From Nitrincola alkalisediminis (GTDB lineage Bacteria > Pseudomonadota > Gammaproteobacteria > Pseudomonadales > Balneatricaceae): 64,000 bases of DNA. The notes under the pieces are model-generated. The model was not told the DNA's origin. It saw only the letters and a program-made list of their open reading frames with translations, and did not search any database. Below, one piece after another: positions 35,610 through 44,967 of this stretch (positions are counted from its first letter, which is position 1; each line of letters begins with the position of its first letter). The position numbers and the translations under genes were made by a program. The stretch lies in assembly GCF_009821115.1 (NCBI RefSeq), contig NZ_VYTY01000003.1, positions 310,001 to 374,000 of the forward strand, in the 5' to 3' direction.

Positions 35610-36599
35610 ATGAAATCATCGTTACGATTATTGTCAGCACTGGGTTTATCCCTCTGTATCACGACCTTGTCAGCCAAAGAACTTACTGTGTATACCTATA
35701 GTTCCTTTACCAGTAGCTGGGGACCTGGGCCGCAACTTAAGACGTTATTTGAAGCGCAATGTGACTGTACACTCAACTACGTGAGCAGTGATGATGGGGT
35801 CAGTTTATTAAATCGGCTGAGGCTTGAAGGGGCGTCAACACGGGCGGATGTGGTCTTGGGGCTGGATGATGCGTTAATGGAGCAAACCCGTGCGCTGGGC
35901 TTGGTTCAGCCGCACCAGTTGGAGTTGTCGAACTGGCCGCTTAATCCCGACTTAGCCTGGACCGATACCGACTTCATTCCGTTCGACTATGGCTACTTTG
36001 CCTTTATTTACGATGCGCATAAAATTGAAACGCCAGTGGACTCTTTGGAAGCCTTGTTAAACAGTGATGCCAGCATTATATATCAAGATCCAAGAACCAG
36101 TACGCCAGGGCAGGGGCTGATGCTCTGGATGCAAAAGGTGTACGGTGATGATGTGCAGCAAGCCTGGCAACGCTTAGCGCGCAATACGGTCACTGTGACG
36201 AAGGGCTGGTCAGAGGCCTATGGCATGTTTCTTCAAGGTGAGGCCGATTATGTGCTGAGTTACACCACCTCTCCGGCGTATCATGTGGTTGCAGAAGAGA
36301 GTGATCAATATCAGGCGGCCTTGTTTACAGAGGGACACGTCGCGCAGATTGAATTGGCAGCGGTGACGGCCCCCAGCCAAAATGTGGAGTTGGCTCAAGC
36401 CTTTTTAAGCTTTTTGTTAAGTGAGGATGCTCAAACGGTGATTCCAACAACCAATTGGATGCTACCGGTGCGAACAGACATTGAGTTGCCCGAGGTGTTT
36501 TTACAAACACAGCCTCAGCGCATCGGTTTTTCGCCTGAAGAAACGGAAGCTGGGCGTGAAACCTGGTTAAGGACTTGGCGCAACGCGGTCAGCCGTTAG
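35610..36599 (+). CDS. thiB: Thiamine ABC transporter substrate-binding protein ThiB
   Basis: A periplasmic binding protein with a signal peptide (MKSSLRLLSALGLSLC..., cleavage near LSAKE) and the ThiB start TVYTYSSFTSSWGPG. It also has FDYGYFAFIYD and a TSTPGQGLMLWM loop. It carries thiamine or TPP to ThiPQ and sits directly under the TPP riboswitch. The frame opens at TTG 35592; the ATG at 35610 gives a clean signal peptide and 329 residues. No strong ribosome site is seen. Confidence 0.88.
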   Translation: MKSSLRLLSALGLSLCITTLSAKELTVYTYSSFTSSWGPGPQLKTLFEAQCDCTLNYVSSDDGVSLLNRLRLEGASTRADVVLGLDDALMEQTRALGLVQPHQLELSNWPLNPDLAWTDTDFIPFDYGYFAFIYDAHKIETPVDSLEALLNSDASIIYQDPRTSTPGQGLMLWMQKVYGDDVQQAWQRLARNTVTVTKGWSEAYGMFLQGEADYVLSYTTSPAYHVVAEESDQYQAALFTEGHVAQIELAAVTAPSQNVELAQAFLSFLLSEDAQTVIPTTNWMLPVRTDIELPEVFLQTQPQRIGFSPEETEAGRETWLRTWRNAVSR

Positions 36600-36662
36600 T
36601 GTGATGGGAATCAATCGGGAGGGGCATTAAGAGGCTCCTGCCCATTATTAAACAGGTGTGGT

Positions 36663-38915
36663 ATGTCTCAGAAGACTCGTCTTGCTTTGCGTGGAATGCG
36701 GTGTGCGGCCTGCGTAGGTAGTGTTGAAGATGCACTGAAAAACGTCACGGGCGTGCAATCGGTTAGCGTCAATCTGGGCGATCGAAGTGCAAGTGTAGAA
36801 GGCGATGCCCCTGTTGATGTGTTGGTGGCGGCTGTTGATGAAGCAGGCTTTAAGGCGACACCAATGAACGCGGAGTACGGTGAAGCCGAGCGTCAAGCAG
36901 AAGAAGCACAGCATCTTCAGGCCATTAAGCGTCGAACCTGGGTAGCATTACTGGTGGGTATTCCACAGATGCTGTTCATGATGACAGGGCACCTGCCGAT
37001 GCTAGACGAAGCGCGTTTGCTTTGGGCATTGATTGGGCTTGTGACGCTCGCAATGATGATCTACTCCGGGGGGCATTTCTTTGTAGGGGCTTGGACAGCG
37101 CTCAAGCATCGGCATGCCACGATGGATACGCTGATAGCTCTAGGAACAGGGAGTGCTTGGCTCTATTCAACCCTAATGGTGATCTGGCCTGACATCGTGC
37201 CGGCGGAAGGTCGACATGTCTATTATGAGGCGGCGGCTTTCATCATAGGCTTGGTGAACTTAGGCCAAGTGTTGGAGACACGTGCACGAGGTCAAGCATC
37301 ACAAGCGATTCGGGCGCTGATGCAGTTGCAACCGGACACGGCGACCTTGATTCTAAGCAATGGTGATGAAAAGCCCATGCGTTTGGCCTCCTTGCAAACG
37401 AGCGACTTGCTGCGGGTGAAACCCGGAGAGCGTATTCCTGTTGATGGTGTTTTAGCCGAAGGTGATACGCAAGTTGATGAGTCGATGTTAACGGGAGAGC
37501 CACTGCCTTTGCGCAAAGCCAAAGGGGATGTTTTGTCCGCAGGCACAGTCAATCTTTCTGGCAGCATTAAGATGCGCGTGCGAAAAGTAGGGGAAGAGAC
37601 AACCCTTGCCAGAATTATCGAGCAAGTACGCCAAGCTCAAGCCCAAAAACCAGCAATTGGCCGTCTGGCCGATGATATTAGCCGAGTGTTTGTGCCGGTG
37701 GTCATCGTGATTGCACTGATCACGGCCTTCATTTGGTGGTTAGTGGGGCCTGAGCCCTCGAGTGCTTATGCCTTTACAACCGCAATGGCCGTTCTTGTGA
37801 TTGCCTGCCCATGTGCATTGGGGTTAGCAACACCCATGTCGATTATGGTGGGTGTTGGACGCGCTGCGGGACGGGGAGTCTTGATTCGGAAAGGAGATGC
37901 ATTACAAGAGTCCTCGCGTTTAGACGTCATGGTGTTGGATAAAACGGGCACGGTAACTGAAGGCAAACCGCGTTTAGTGCACTTGGAGTGTTTAGCTGAA
38001 GATACTTGGCCGATTTCATTGGACTATGACGTCGACAAAGACGATTGGTTACTGGCACACGTGGCAGCCCTAGAGCGGGCCTCCGAGCATCCGCTGGCCA
38101 ATGCCCTTGTTCAAGCCTCTGAAGAGAAGGGCTTAACGCTGGCCCAAACAGGCATCCCAGAAGTGTTTGCTGGTCGGGGGTTGGTGTATGAAGATCAGGG
38201 GTTAACCTGGGTTGTGGGTAATGTGCGCTTGATGGATGAGCAGGGCATTTCGGTATCATCGGCCACGAAAGAGCGAATTGATCAGCTCTCTGATCAAGGC
38301 AGTACTGTGGTAATGGTCGGTTTACAGGGACAATTGGTGGCGTTATTGGGCATATCCGATCCGATTAAAAGTGACAGCTCAGAGGCGATTGCACGTTTGA
38401 AAAAGGCCGGTGTCAGAGTCATCATGATGACAGGGGATAGTGAACGAACCGCCCAAGCAGTGGCTGCTCAAACAGGCATAGATGAGGTGATTGCCGGTGT
38501 TATGCCCGCACAAAAATCGGACAAAGTTCGAGCGCTACAAGCACAAGGTCTGCGAGTGGGCATGGTCGGCGATGGTATAAACGATGCGCCAGCCTTAGCG
38601 CAAGCCAACGTTGGTTTTGCCATTGGCACGGGCACGGATGTCGCAATAGAAAGTGCTGACATTACGTTGATGCGGGGATCTTTGCAGGGTGTTGCCGATG
38701 CCATGGTGATTTCACGGGCAACCCTGCGCAATATCCATCAAAATTTGTTTGGCGCGTTCATCTACAACTCCTTGGGTATCCCTCTTGCAGCCGGTGTACT
38801 GTTTCCATTGTTAGGATGGTTGATGAATCCTGCCTATGCCGCGGCGGCCATGGCACTGTCATCGGTGACAGTGGTGAGCAACGCCAATCGTTTGCGTTTG
38901 ATGAAACTCGATTAA
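36663..38915 (+). CDS. copA: Copper-translocating P1B-type ATPase
   Basis: A 750-residue heavy-metal ATPase. One N-terminal HMA domain carries GMRCAAC (Cys14, Cys17). About eight membrane helices include the ion-site CPC ([12 protein letters not shown], about residue 378). Phosphorylation occurs at DKTGT (about 426), the SEHPLAN HP motif is present, and the hinge is [13 protein letters not shown] and the Tyr/Asn/Met-rich final helices indicate Cu(I) export. It lies between thiB and thiP on the same strand, with only 63 and 48 bases of spacing, an unusual place for it. Confidence 0.9.
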   Translation: MSQKTRLALRGMRCAACVGSVEDALKNVTGVQSVSVNLGDRSASVEGDAPVDVLVAAVDEAGFKATPMNAEYGEAERQAEEAQHLQAIKRRTWVALLVGIPQMLFMMTGHLPMLDEARLLWALIGLVTLAMMIYSGGHFFVGAWTALKHRHATMDTLIALGTGSAWLYSTLMVIWPDIVPAEGRHVYYEAAAFIIGLVNLGQVLETRARGQASQAIRALMQLQPDTATLILSNGDEKPMRLASLQTSDLLRVKPGERIPVDGVLAEGDTQVDESMLTGEPLPLRKAKGDVLSAGTVNLSGSIKMRVRKVGEETTLARIIEQVRQAQAQKPAIGRLADDISRVFVPVVIVIALITAFIWWLVGPEPSSAYAFTTAMAVLVIACPCALGLATPMSIMVGVGRAAGRGVLIRKGDALQESSRLDVMVLDKTGTVTEGKPRLVHLECLAEDTWPISLDYDVDKDDWLLAHVAALERASEHPLANALVQASEEKGLTLAQTGIPEVFAGRGLVYEDQGLTWVVGNVRLMDEQGISVSSATKERIDQLSDQGSTVVMVGLQGQLVALLGISDPIKSDSSEAIARLKKAGVRVIMMTGDSERTAQAVAAQTGIDEVIAGVMPAQKSDKVRALQAQGLRVGMVGDGINDAPALAQANVGFAIGTGTDVAIESADITLMRGSLQGVADAMVISRATLRNIHQNLFGAFIYNSLGIPLAAGVLFPLLGWLMNPAYAAAAMALSSVTVVSNANRLRLMKLD

Positions 38916-38921
38916 TCTTTA

Positions 38922-38953
38922 GGCCTTACCCTTTGCTTCGTCGAAGGGTATAA
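38922..38953 (+). other. Hairpin between copA and thiP
   Basis: TACCCTT and AAGGGTA form a 7-bp stem, with an inner CTTCG/CGAAG pairing, just before thiP. There is no T-run. It may be a processing or stabilising element, or reduce read-through into thiP. Confidence 0.4.
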
Positions 38954-38963
38954 GGGGACCCCT

Positions 38964-40514
38964 TTGCCGCGTCTTGATCAACTGCCTGGCCCTCTTTTAC
39001 TGAGCGGTTTGCTCGCCGTTAGCCTCGTTGCCTTTTGGGCGTTAATGGGCTGGGGGCGCTCTGCCGCTGATGTGAGCTTGCTGAGCGAGCCTTGGTTTTG
39101 GCAAGTGTTAGAGTTTTCTCTCGTGCAGGCTTTGTTAAGCAGTGTCGTGTCGGTGCTGTTGGCGATCCCGGTTGCCCGCGCGTTGGCGCTGGATACGGGG
39201 TTAGTGGCGAAGGCGTGGTTTTTACGCTGGTGCCTGTTGTGCTTTGTGATGCCTTCCTTAGTCTTGATTACAGGGCTGGTGGCGCTGTTTGGTCGTTCGG
39301 GCTACTTAACCCCTTGGCTGGGAGAACATTGGCGATTTTATGGGCTGAATGGCATTCTGCTGGCACATGTTTTTTTAAACCTACCCTTTGCAATACGGGT
39401 ATTTTGCCATCGTTGGCAAATGATCCCTGAAACCGCTTGGAAATTATCGTCTCAGTTGGGATTTCGGACATGGCAGACCTTTTGGTTGGTTGAGTGGCCT
39501 GTGCTGAGAGGTGTGATTCCAGCCGTGGCGGGTTTTATTTTTTTACTCTGTTTCAATAGTTTTGCAGTGGTCTTGGCCCTAGGGGGAGGGCCGTCGGCGA
39601 GCACTCTGGAAGTGGCCATTTATCAAGCCTTAAAGTATCAGTTTAATCCGGCAGAGGCGCTGTTTTTAGCTTGGACTCAGTTGTTAATTGTGGGTGTGTT
39701 GTACGTGTTGTTCCGGCGTTTAGGAAAGCTGGAGTGGTTGTCTCCTGCTCAGGAGACAGGATGGCGACCGTCTCAAGGCGCAGCGATAACGCTGATTGGA
39801 CGTTGCGCCTATGGAATGGCGGTCTTGTTCTTGGTGCTGCCTATTCTAACGCTTTTGCCAGCAGCGATGCGTATTAATCTAGCGGTTTTTCCTTGGGATG
39901 AGCTGATGCAGGTCACTTTGCGATCTTTGGGGTTTGCATCACTTGCCAGTCTCTGCTTGCTGGTCTGTGTCGTGGGTGTGTTTTCAGTATGGAGACAGTC
40001 AACCTCAGCACGAAGGCGGGCCATTATTGAAGCCATTGCGCTTCATCATCTAATGATTCCAGGTATGGTGCTGTCGGTGGGTATTTATTTATTCTTTTTA
40101 CCCTACTTGAGCTGGCATGAATGGGGGTGGGTCGCCATTATCCTCTTAAACACGCTCGTTGCACTGCCTTTTGCATTCACTCAGCTGAAGCCTGCTGTTT
40201 TTGAGTATGATCAACAGTACCGACGGCTTGTTTCCGATCTGAAGCTGGGAGCTTGGCGGCATTTTTATTGTGTCTACGTGCCCTATTTACGGCCAACGCT
40301 TCAGCGTGTTCTCGGAATGAGTTTTGTGCTGGCGTTAGGGGATATGGCCATTTTTTCAATTTTTGGACGCGATGAGTGGCGAACCTTGCCTTGGTTAATT
40401 TACAGCTTGGCGGGCTCTTATCGAATGGCCGATGCTGCGTTAGCCGCATTATTATTGATGGGAATTTCCATGTTGGTGTTACGAGTACTGGAGCCAAATA
40501 ATGCGTCCAAATAA
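38964..40514 (+). CDS. thiP: Thiamine ABC transporter permease ThiP
   Basis: A 516-residue protein with two fused permease halves and about twelve hydrophobic helices, as is usual for ThiP; EAA-like loops appear near LSSQLGFRTWQTFW (about residues 160-173) and DLKLGAWRHFYCVYV (about 418-432). It starts at TTG after AGGGGACC. It forms the channel for thiamine uptake and overlaps thiQ by 14 bases. Confidence 0.88.
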   Translation: MPRLDQLPGPLLLSGLLAVSLVAFWALMGWGRSAADVSLLSEPWFWQVLEFSLVQALLSSVVSVLLAIPVARALALDTGLVAKAWFLRWCLLCFVMPSLVLITGLVALFGRSGYLTPWLGEHWRFYGLNGILLAHVFLNLPFAIRVFCHRWQMIPETAWKLSSQLGFRTWQTFWLVEWPVLRGVIPAVAGFIFLLCFNSFAVVLALGGGPSASTLEVAIYQALKYQFNPAEALFLAWTQLLIVGVLYVLFRRLGKLEWLSPAQETGWRPSQGAAITLIGRCAYGMAVLFLVLPILTLLPAAMRINLAVFPWDELMQVTLRSLGFASLASLCLLVCVVGVFSVWRQSTSARRRAIIEAIALHHLMIPGMVLSVGIYLFFLPYLSWHEWGWVAIILLNTLVALPFAFTQLKPAVFEYDQQYRRLVSDLKLGAWRHFYCVYVPYLRPTLQRVLGMSFVLALGDMAIFSIFGRDEWRTLPWLIYSLAGSYRMADAALAALLLMGISMLVLRVLEPNNASK

Positions 40515-41151
40515 GCTCGGGTTAGACGTTCGAGACTTGCATATTCGACGCGAATCACTGTCTTGGCGTTATGATTTTCACGTTGCTACAGGGCAAATGC
40601 TGGCGGTGATGGGAGAAAGTGGCTGCGGTAAAAGCACGTTGTTGGATACCCTTGGTGGGTTTTACCCAGCGGAGCAGGGGCAGATATATCTGGGGGAGCA
40701 GTCTATTGCAACGTTGGATATTCGTTTGCGCCCAGTTTCAACGTTATTTCAGCAATACAATTTGTTTGAGCATTTAACTGTTGAGCAAAACCTTAAATTG
40801 GGTTTTTGCAAAGCATCCCCAACGCCAGCGCAGTGGCAACAGGTTGAGCAGGCCTTGGCGTTACTAGGTGTCCAAGAACAGCTAAAACGTAAGCCTTCAG
40901 TATTGTCGGGAGGCCAGCGCCAGCGTATTGCGTTAATTCGGGTGATGCTGCGTGAACAGCCAATCGTTTTATTGGATGAGCCCTTTAGTGCACTGGATGC
41001 GCAAACGCGCAGGCTCTGTGGAGACTGGGTGAAACACGTTTGCCAAGAGCAGCAAAAAATCGTGCTCATGGTCACACATGAAGCAATGGACGCACAGGAA
41101 TGGGCCGATCAGACGTTGTGGGTTCAGCCTTTACAAAGCACTGATGTCTGA
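40501..41151 (+). CDS. thiQ: Thiamine ABC transporter ATPase ThiQ
   Basis: A 216-residue ATPase with Walker A GESGCGKSTLL (about residues 37-47), signature LSGGQRQRIALIRVM and Walker B IVLLDEPFSALDAQT. It energises ThiBP. It is the last gene of the riboswitch-led operon and is translationally coupled to thiP. Confidence 0.9.
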   Translation: MRPNKLGLDVRDLHIRRESLSWRYDFHVATGQMLAVMGESGCGKSTLLDTLGGFYPAEQGQIYLGEQSIATLDIRLRPVSTLFQQYNLFEHLTVEQNLKLGFCKASPTPAQWQQVEQALALLGVQEQLKRKPSVLSGGQRQRIALIRVMLREQPIVLLDEPFSALDAQTRRLCGDWVKHVCQEQQKIVLMVTHEAMDAQEWADQTLWVQPLQSTDV

Positions 41152-41181
41152 TCGGTTGGGTCTAGAAGGATAAGCAAGAGG

Positions 41182-41325
41182 TTATTTACCAACGCGCTCA
41201 ATCGCTTGACCACCTCGTTGAACATCTTTACCCACACCTTGAATGGTGTTGCAGCCTGCAAGGATGGAAGCGGTTAAAAGCACTAGACACATCAAAGCCG
41301 CTTTTTTTGAACGTTTAAAAGACAT
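41182..41325 (-). CDS. Entericidin-like small lipoprotein
   Basis: This short gene encodes 47 residues: a basic, hydrophobic signal ending in the lipobox ILAGC (Cys25), then NTIQGVGKDVQRGGQAIER. That tail matches entericidin EcnA/EcnB peptides (NTxxGxGxDVxxGGxxI). These are membrane lipoproteins linked in E. coli to stationary-phase, osmotically controlled lysis. GGGAGAAAG lies about 6 bases before the ATG. Only one entericidin is visible, not a tandem pair. Confidence 0.85.
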   Translation of the reverse strand: MSFKRSKKAALMCLVLLTASILAGCNTIQGVGKDVQRGGQAIERVGK

Positions 41326-41465
41326 AGAACTTTCTCCCAACTGAATCATTGATTTAAGCGATTATAAAGCGAGATAGGGGTAAGCTAAAGTCTTGACTGT
41401 GTTATTTGAGTCTAGATGCTTAGCCCAGATATGTCTTGCGCGGAAATGCATTGAGATCATAAACG

Positions 41466-41510
41466 CCTTCGGCAATACGTGTGGTAATGCCCTCCACGTG
41501 TTGCCGAAGG
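41466..41510. other. Strong hairpin between two lipoprotein genes
   Basis: CCTTCGGCAA and TTGCCGAAGG pair over 10 bases with an inner ACGTG/CACGT stem, just downstream of the lipoprotein gene at 41523. The T-run is poor on both strands. It likely ends or stabilises transcripts; terminator status is unsure. Confidence 0.5.
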
Positions 41511-41522
41511 ATGTCTTTCCGA

Positions 41523-43244
41523 TTACTTCAGTTCAACCGCAAATCCGATTTCAAGACCATAATCATCTGCTTTTATCCAAAGCTCTGTATTCTTATAGAG
41601 TGAAGAATAGCGAGATAATTCATTTCCGCTGAGTTCATCACCAAACGGACTCATTTGTTCCGCAAAAGGAATCAGAGCTGAGTAAAAATGGTCGGTCAGG
41701 TGCCCGTAAAGCATCAGGGGTTCGCTGTTGGATGGCGCCTTCAATGCATCCGAAATGACGGACGGTGTGTCAATGCCAAAACCAACGGTCAGTGCATCTG
41801 AGCTTAATGCCGCGCTGACGCTGGGCATACCCGGTGGTAGCATGTCTGGGCTTAGGTTTTTAACTTCACCATTATTGCTTAAACCCAGAGCGGCAATTTG
41901 AGGAACAAACGAGCTGGCCATGGACAAAAGGCCTTGTGCGTTCGGGGATGCAAGGGTCAGGATACCCGTTCCAGACGGCTCATAATTTTGGACAAACAGG
42001 CTGTCAATCCGCAGTTTTAAGCCCGTGATGGCAGGAGCTGACATCAGCAGCATAGGGTTGTTCAGAGCATCACTGATGTCGACCCACATGCCGTTAATCC
42101 CTTGAAGGTCGTCACAGTTAAAGGGAGCCTGTTGTACCTCTAATGCATAGCGCTGCAATGCTTGGATCAGAACAGGTAAGTTCAATCCCAGTCCAATACT
42201 GGCTAAGCTATCCGCTTGCCCAAGCCCCGGAACCTTGGCGGCAAAGGTTTTTAAATCTGCTGCTAAGGCTGAATCGGTTTCGAGGATGGTGTTCATCTGG
42301 AAGCGATCAGGGCCATATTCTTTCATGCCAATCGTTAAGCCAGGAAAGCGTTTGATCAGACGATCAATATCCTGCTGGCATTCACCTGCATCGAATGCAG
42401 GCATTTCGATAGCATTGAATAAGGCTTGGGAGGCGATGTGTTCAGGCTGCGACAATTCAGAGAATACGCGCGCAGATGACACCTGTCCTGCACCGTAAGG
42501 TGTAAAGGCGTGACGCTGTTCAAGTTGTGCAAGTACGGGTGTGTTGGCGAGGCTGTCCGTAGGCTTGATGTGGCCTAGAATGCTTGCCAATACGTCGTTG
42601 TCAGCGGTGCTGGGTAGCAATGTAAAGATGGCTTGCTGGTCGTGAATAGCCAAGACCAGCTCAACTGGCCATTCGTCGCTGCCACCTAAAGACCAGTACT
42701 GGATATCTTCAAAGCGTTTTTTGATGGGCGTTAAGTTGGCATCGGTTAGGACGCGCTGAATCATGGTTTCGAAGGCACTTTCGTCGTGTAACTCGACTCT
42801 GAGCACTGGCACTAGGCCTAAACCATAAATAGCGGAATGCGCATTGGGCTTCAGTCCTGCATTGTGGAAGTCTTCAAGGGTCTTCAGTGCAGTAAGTTCT
42901 TTGCCAACTGAAAGCACAATATCAAGAATCGTGGCTTCTTCGGTTGAGTCTGCTTGATCACGGTAGTCACGCAGGGTTGCTAAGTCTTCATCTAAGTAGC
43001 GGAAATAGCCACTGCGTTCGATGAGTTCCAACGCATCCTTTTCGCTTAACACGTCACGGCTTGCGAAGAAATACGGGGAGCTGGATGGAATATAGCTCAG
43101 CAAGCCAGCGGTGGTTGCAACCGAACTTTGCGGCGTGGATGAAGCTGGAGCGGACACTTGCGTGTCAGACTCATTACTGCACCCCATCAAAAAGGTTGCG
43201 CAAAAGACGGCAGTAGCGAGGGAGCGAGCGTGGAAGGTTTTCAT
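41523..43244 (-). CDS. Uncharacterised lipoprotein, 573 residues
   Basis: The N-terminus is a lipoprotein signal with lipobox FLMGC followed by an Asp/Ser-rich linker. The rest is a soluble extracytoplasmic protein of about 540 residues with no domain I recognise; it includes LLSYIPSSSPYFFASRD and repeated DUF3352-like alternation, though I would not assign that family. The frame runs back to 43328; the ATG at 43244 follows ACAGGA and gives the lipoprotein signal. Its strand matches marC, whose stop lies 59 bases upstream of this start. Confidence 0.65.
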   Translation of the reverse strand: MKTFHARSLATAVFCATFLMGCSNESDTQVSAPASSTPQSSVATTAGLLSYIPSSSPYFFASRDVLSEKDALELIERSGYFRYLDEDLATLRDYRDQADSTEEATILDIVLSVGKELTALKTLEDFHNAGLKPNAHSAIYGLGLVPVLRVELHDESAFETMIQRVLTDANLTPIKKRFEDIQYWSLGGSDEWPVELVLAIHDQQAIFTLLPSTADNDVLASILGHIKPTDSLANTPVLAQLEQRHAFTPYGAGQVSSARVFSELSQPEHIASQALFNAIEMPAFDAGECQQDIDRLIKRFPGLTIGMKEYGPDRFQMNTILETDSALAADLKTFAAKVPGLGQADSLASIGLGLNLPVLIQALQRYALEVQQAPFNCDDLQGINGMWVDISDALNNPMLLMSAPAITGLKLRIDSLFVQNYEPSGTGILTLASPNAQGLLSMASSFVPQIAALGLSNNGEVKNLSPDMLPPGMPSVSAALSSDALTVGFGIDTPSVISDALKAPSNSEPLMLYGHLTDHFYSALIPFAEQMSPFGDELSGNELSRYSSLYKNTELWIKADDYGLEIGFAVELK

Positions 43245-43302
43245 AAATGTCATTCCTGTGACCAAGTAAATGTTAAACAAGCATTTTAAGATAGGTGCTA
43301 TT

Positions 43303-43908
43303 TTAGCTTGCGCTCTGAATAAATCCATGTATTCCGGTTAAAACTATTTGAGAGGCCATTGCAGCTAAAATAAGCCCCGTGACTTTACTCAAAACGTTTA
43401 ATCCCGTTCGTCCTAGTATTTTTTCCAGCCATGACGCCATGTGTAAACACACGAGCAGAAAAACCAAGGCTAAAAGTAAGCCTGCGACGCCAAATAAGAT
43501 TTCAATGCCTTGAAGCTCTGCCCCGTAGACAAGAATGGCACCAATCGATGCAGGACCAATAATGGTTGGAATGGCGAGCGGTACAACGGAAATATCGTCA
43601 CGTTGCTCCTGTGGAACTTCGGCATTGGCTCGCACACCGTCCCGAACAAGGCTGACAGCCGATAAGAACAAGAGAATACCCGCACCGATGCGGAAGGAGT
43701 CAAGTGTAATGCCCAATACAGTAAATAACTGAGAGCCGAAAAACAGTAGGATTAAACTAATGCAAAGTGCCGCAAATACGGAGCGATTTGCAATTGAACG
43801 TCTGGCTTTCATTGTGTCGGTTCGTGTCAGGGATAAAAACATCGAGACGACAAAGAAAGGCGCAAATAGGAATATAAATTTAATCCAGATAGACAGGAGA
43901 ATAGTCAT
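43303..43908 (-). CDS. MarC-family integral membrane protein
   Basis: A 201-residue protein with six hydrophobic helices and the MarC/UPF0056 signatures VPLAIPTIIGPASIG (about residues 108-122) and FLSLTRTDTMKARR (about 24-37). Despite its name, the family has no proven role in drug resistance. It stands just upstream of the lipoprotein gene. Confidence 0.85.
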   Translation of the reverse strand: MTILLSIWIKFIFLFAPFFVVSMFLSLTRTDTMKARRSIANRSVFAALCISLILLFFGSQLFTVLGITLDSFRIGAGILLFLSAVSLVRDGVRANAEVPQEQRDDISVVPLAIPTIIGPASIGAILVYGAELQGIEILFGVAGLLLALVFLLVCLHMASWLEKILGRTGLNVLSKVTGLILAAMASQIVLTGIHGFIQSAS

Positions 43909-44307
43909 AGGGGCTTTTAATCGTAAGGTCTGTTGTTTAGATGAGAGATCATCAGCATCGTGTTGATATGTTTGGATCTTGGCCCTTTCAAAACGTGATT
44001 ATCCGCTTTTCTTGGCCTTATCCAGAACAGTATCGGCTTTTTTGAGTCGATTGTGAAGAGGACTATGGGTTTGCTCTGGGTAGATATACACCTATGTTAA
44101 GCGATGGTTGCATGTGGCACTGAGTAGGCACGCCCAAGGTATCCAAATTATTCTTTATGGGGCGCGCAGTTTAAAAGCCTTGCAAGGCTGGAACCCCTAA
44201 AAATAAGGGGTTACCTTTGGTTGAATGCGAACCATCGGTGCCCAGCCACTTTTTGCGGCTCAATCTAAAGGCTGATTCAGCCATAACGTCTGCATGACGT
44301 TTGCGTG
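43909..44307. other. Non-coding gap between marC and trpG
   Basis: About 400 bases with no convincing gene. It contains small hairpins: AACCCC/GGGGTT around 44190-44211, GGCTG/CAGCC near 44266-44280 and AACGTC/GACGTT near 44285-44301. The latter two lie at the 3' end of trpG and may take part in termination. I see no match to a known RNA family. Confidence 0.4.
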
Positions 44308-44967
44308 CTACAAAAATAGGAAGTTGCTGATCAGCTCTTTCCCACCCTCTGTAGCAAATGATTCTGGATGAAATTGTATACCATAAATCGGATAAGTCTT
44401 ATGTTTAACCGCCATTATTTCAAAATTTTCTGCCGAGATAGAACGAGACGTATCCTGCAGCTCATCAAGCGAAATATTCCCCGTAATGGCCGTGATTTCC
44501 AGATCATTTGGAAAGCTTGCGTATTCAGCCATCAATGAATGGTAGCGCATGATTTCGAGTTGATCCGGGATGTTACGAAATAGGTCCTGATGATGGTGAG
44601 AAATGGCGCTAATTTTACCGTGCATTGGCAGTGGTGCCTTGATGATTTTGCCACCAAACACATGCACGATGCCTTGCATACCCAAGCACACACCTAATAA
44701 GGGAATCCTCGGGCCAAGTTCTTTAATGACCTGTGCACAGATGCCAAAGTAGTGCTCATCATCCGGTGAGCCTGGGCCGGGTGAAATAATGATCCTATCC
44801 GGTTGCAGGGCCTGAATTTCGTCTAGGGTGATCTCATTGTTGCGTTTGACCCAAACGTCAAACGCATCGATCACGCCAGCATTGCAGGCGCTGCTTAAAA
44901 TCTCACCGATGTATTGGTAAAGGTTGTAGGTAAACGAATCGTAGTTATCAACAATCAGTACTTTCAT
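44308..44967 (-). CDS. trpG: Anthranilate synthase glutamine amidotransferase (TrpG/PabA type)
   Basis: A 219-residue class I glutaminase with catalytic Cys94 (GVCLGMQGI) and the His-Glu pair of GIQFHPES. The N-terminal LIVDNYDSFTYNLYQYIGE is classic. It has an insertion of about 15 residues around 150-165 compared with compact TrpG. It supplies ammonia to TrpE, with which it overlaps by 4 bases. Since TrpR and TrpE precede it, an anthranilate role is more likely than aminodeoxychorismate. Confidence 0.85.
   Translation of the reverse strand: MKVLIVDNYDSFTYNLYQYIGEILSSACNAGVIDAFDVWVKRNNEITLDEIQALQPDRIIISPGPGSPDDEHYFGICAQVIKELGPRIPLLGVCLGMQGIVHVFGGKIIKAPLPMHGKISAISHHHQDLFRNIPDQLEIMRYHSLMAEYASFPNDLEITAITGNISLDELQDTSRSISAENFEIMAVKHKTYPIYGIQFHPESFATEGGKELISNFLFL

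Noticed and set aside
44190-44211. AACCCC/GGGGTT hairpin as a terminator or small RNA
   Set aside because: The stem is six base pairs, no T-run follows on either strand, and no RNA family is recognised.
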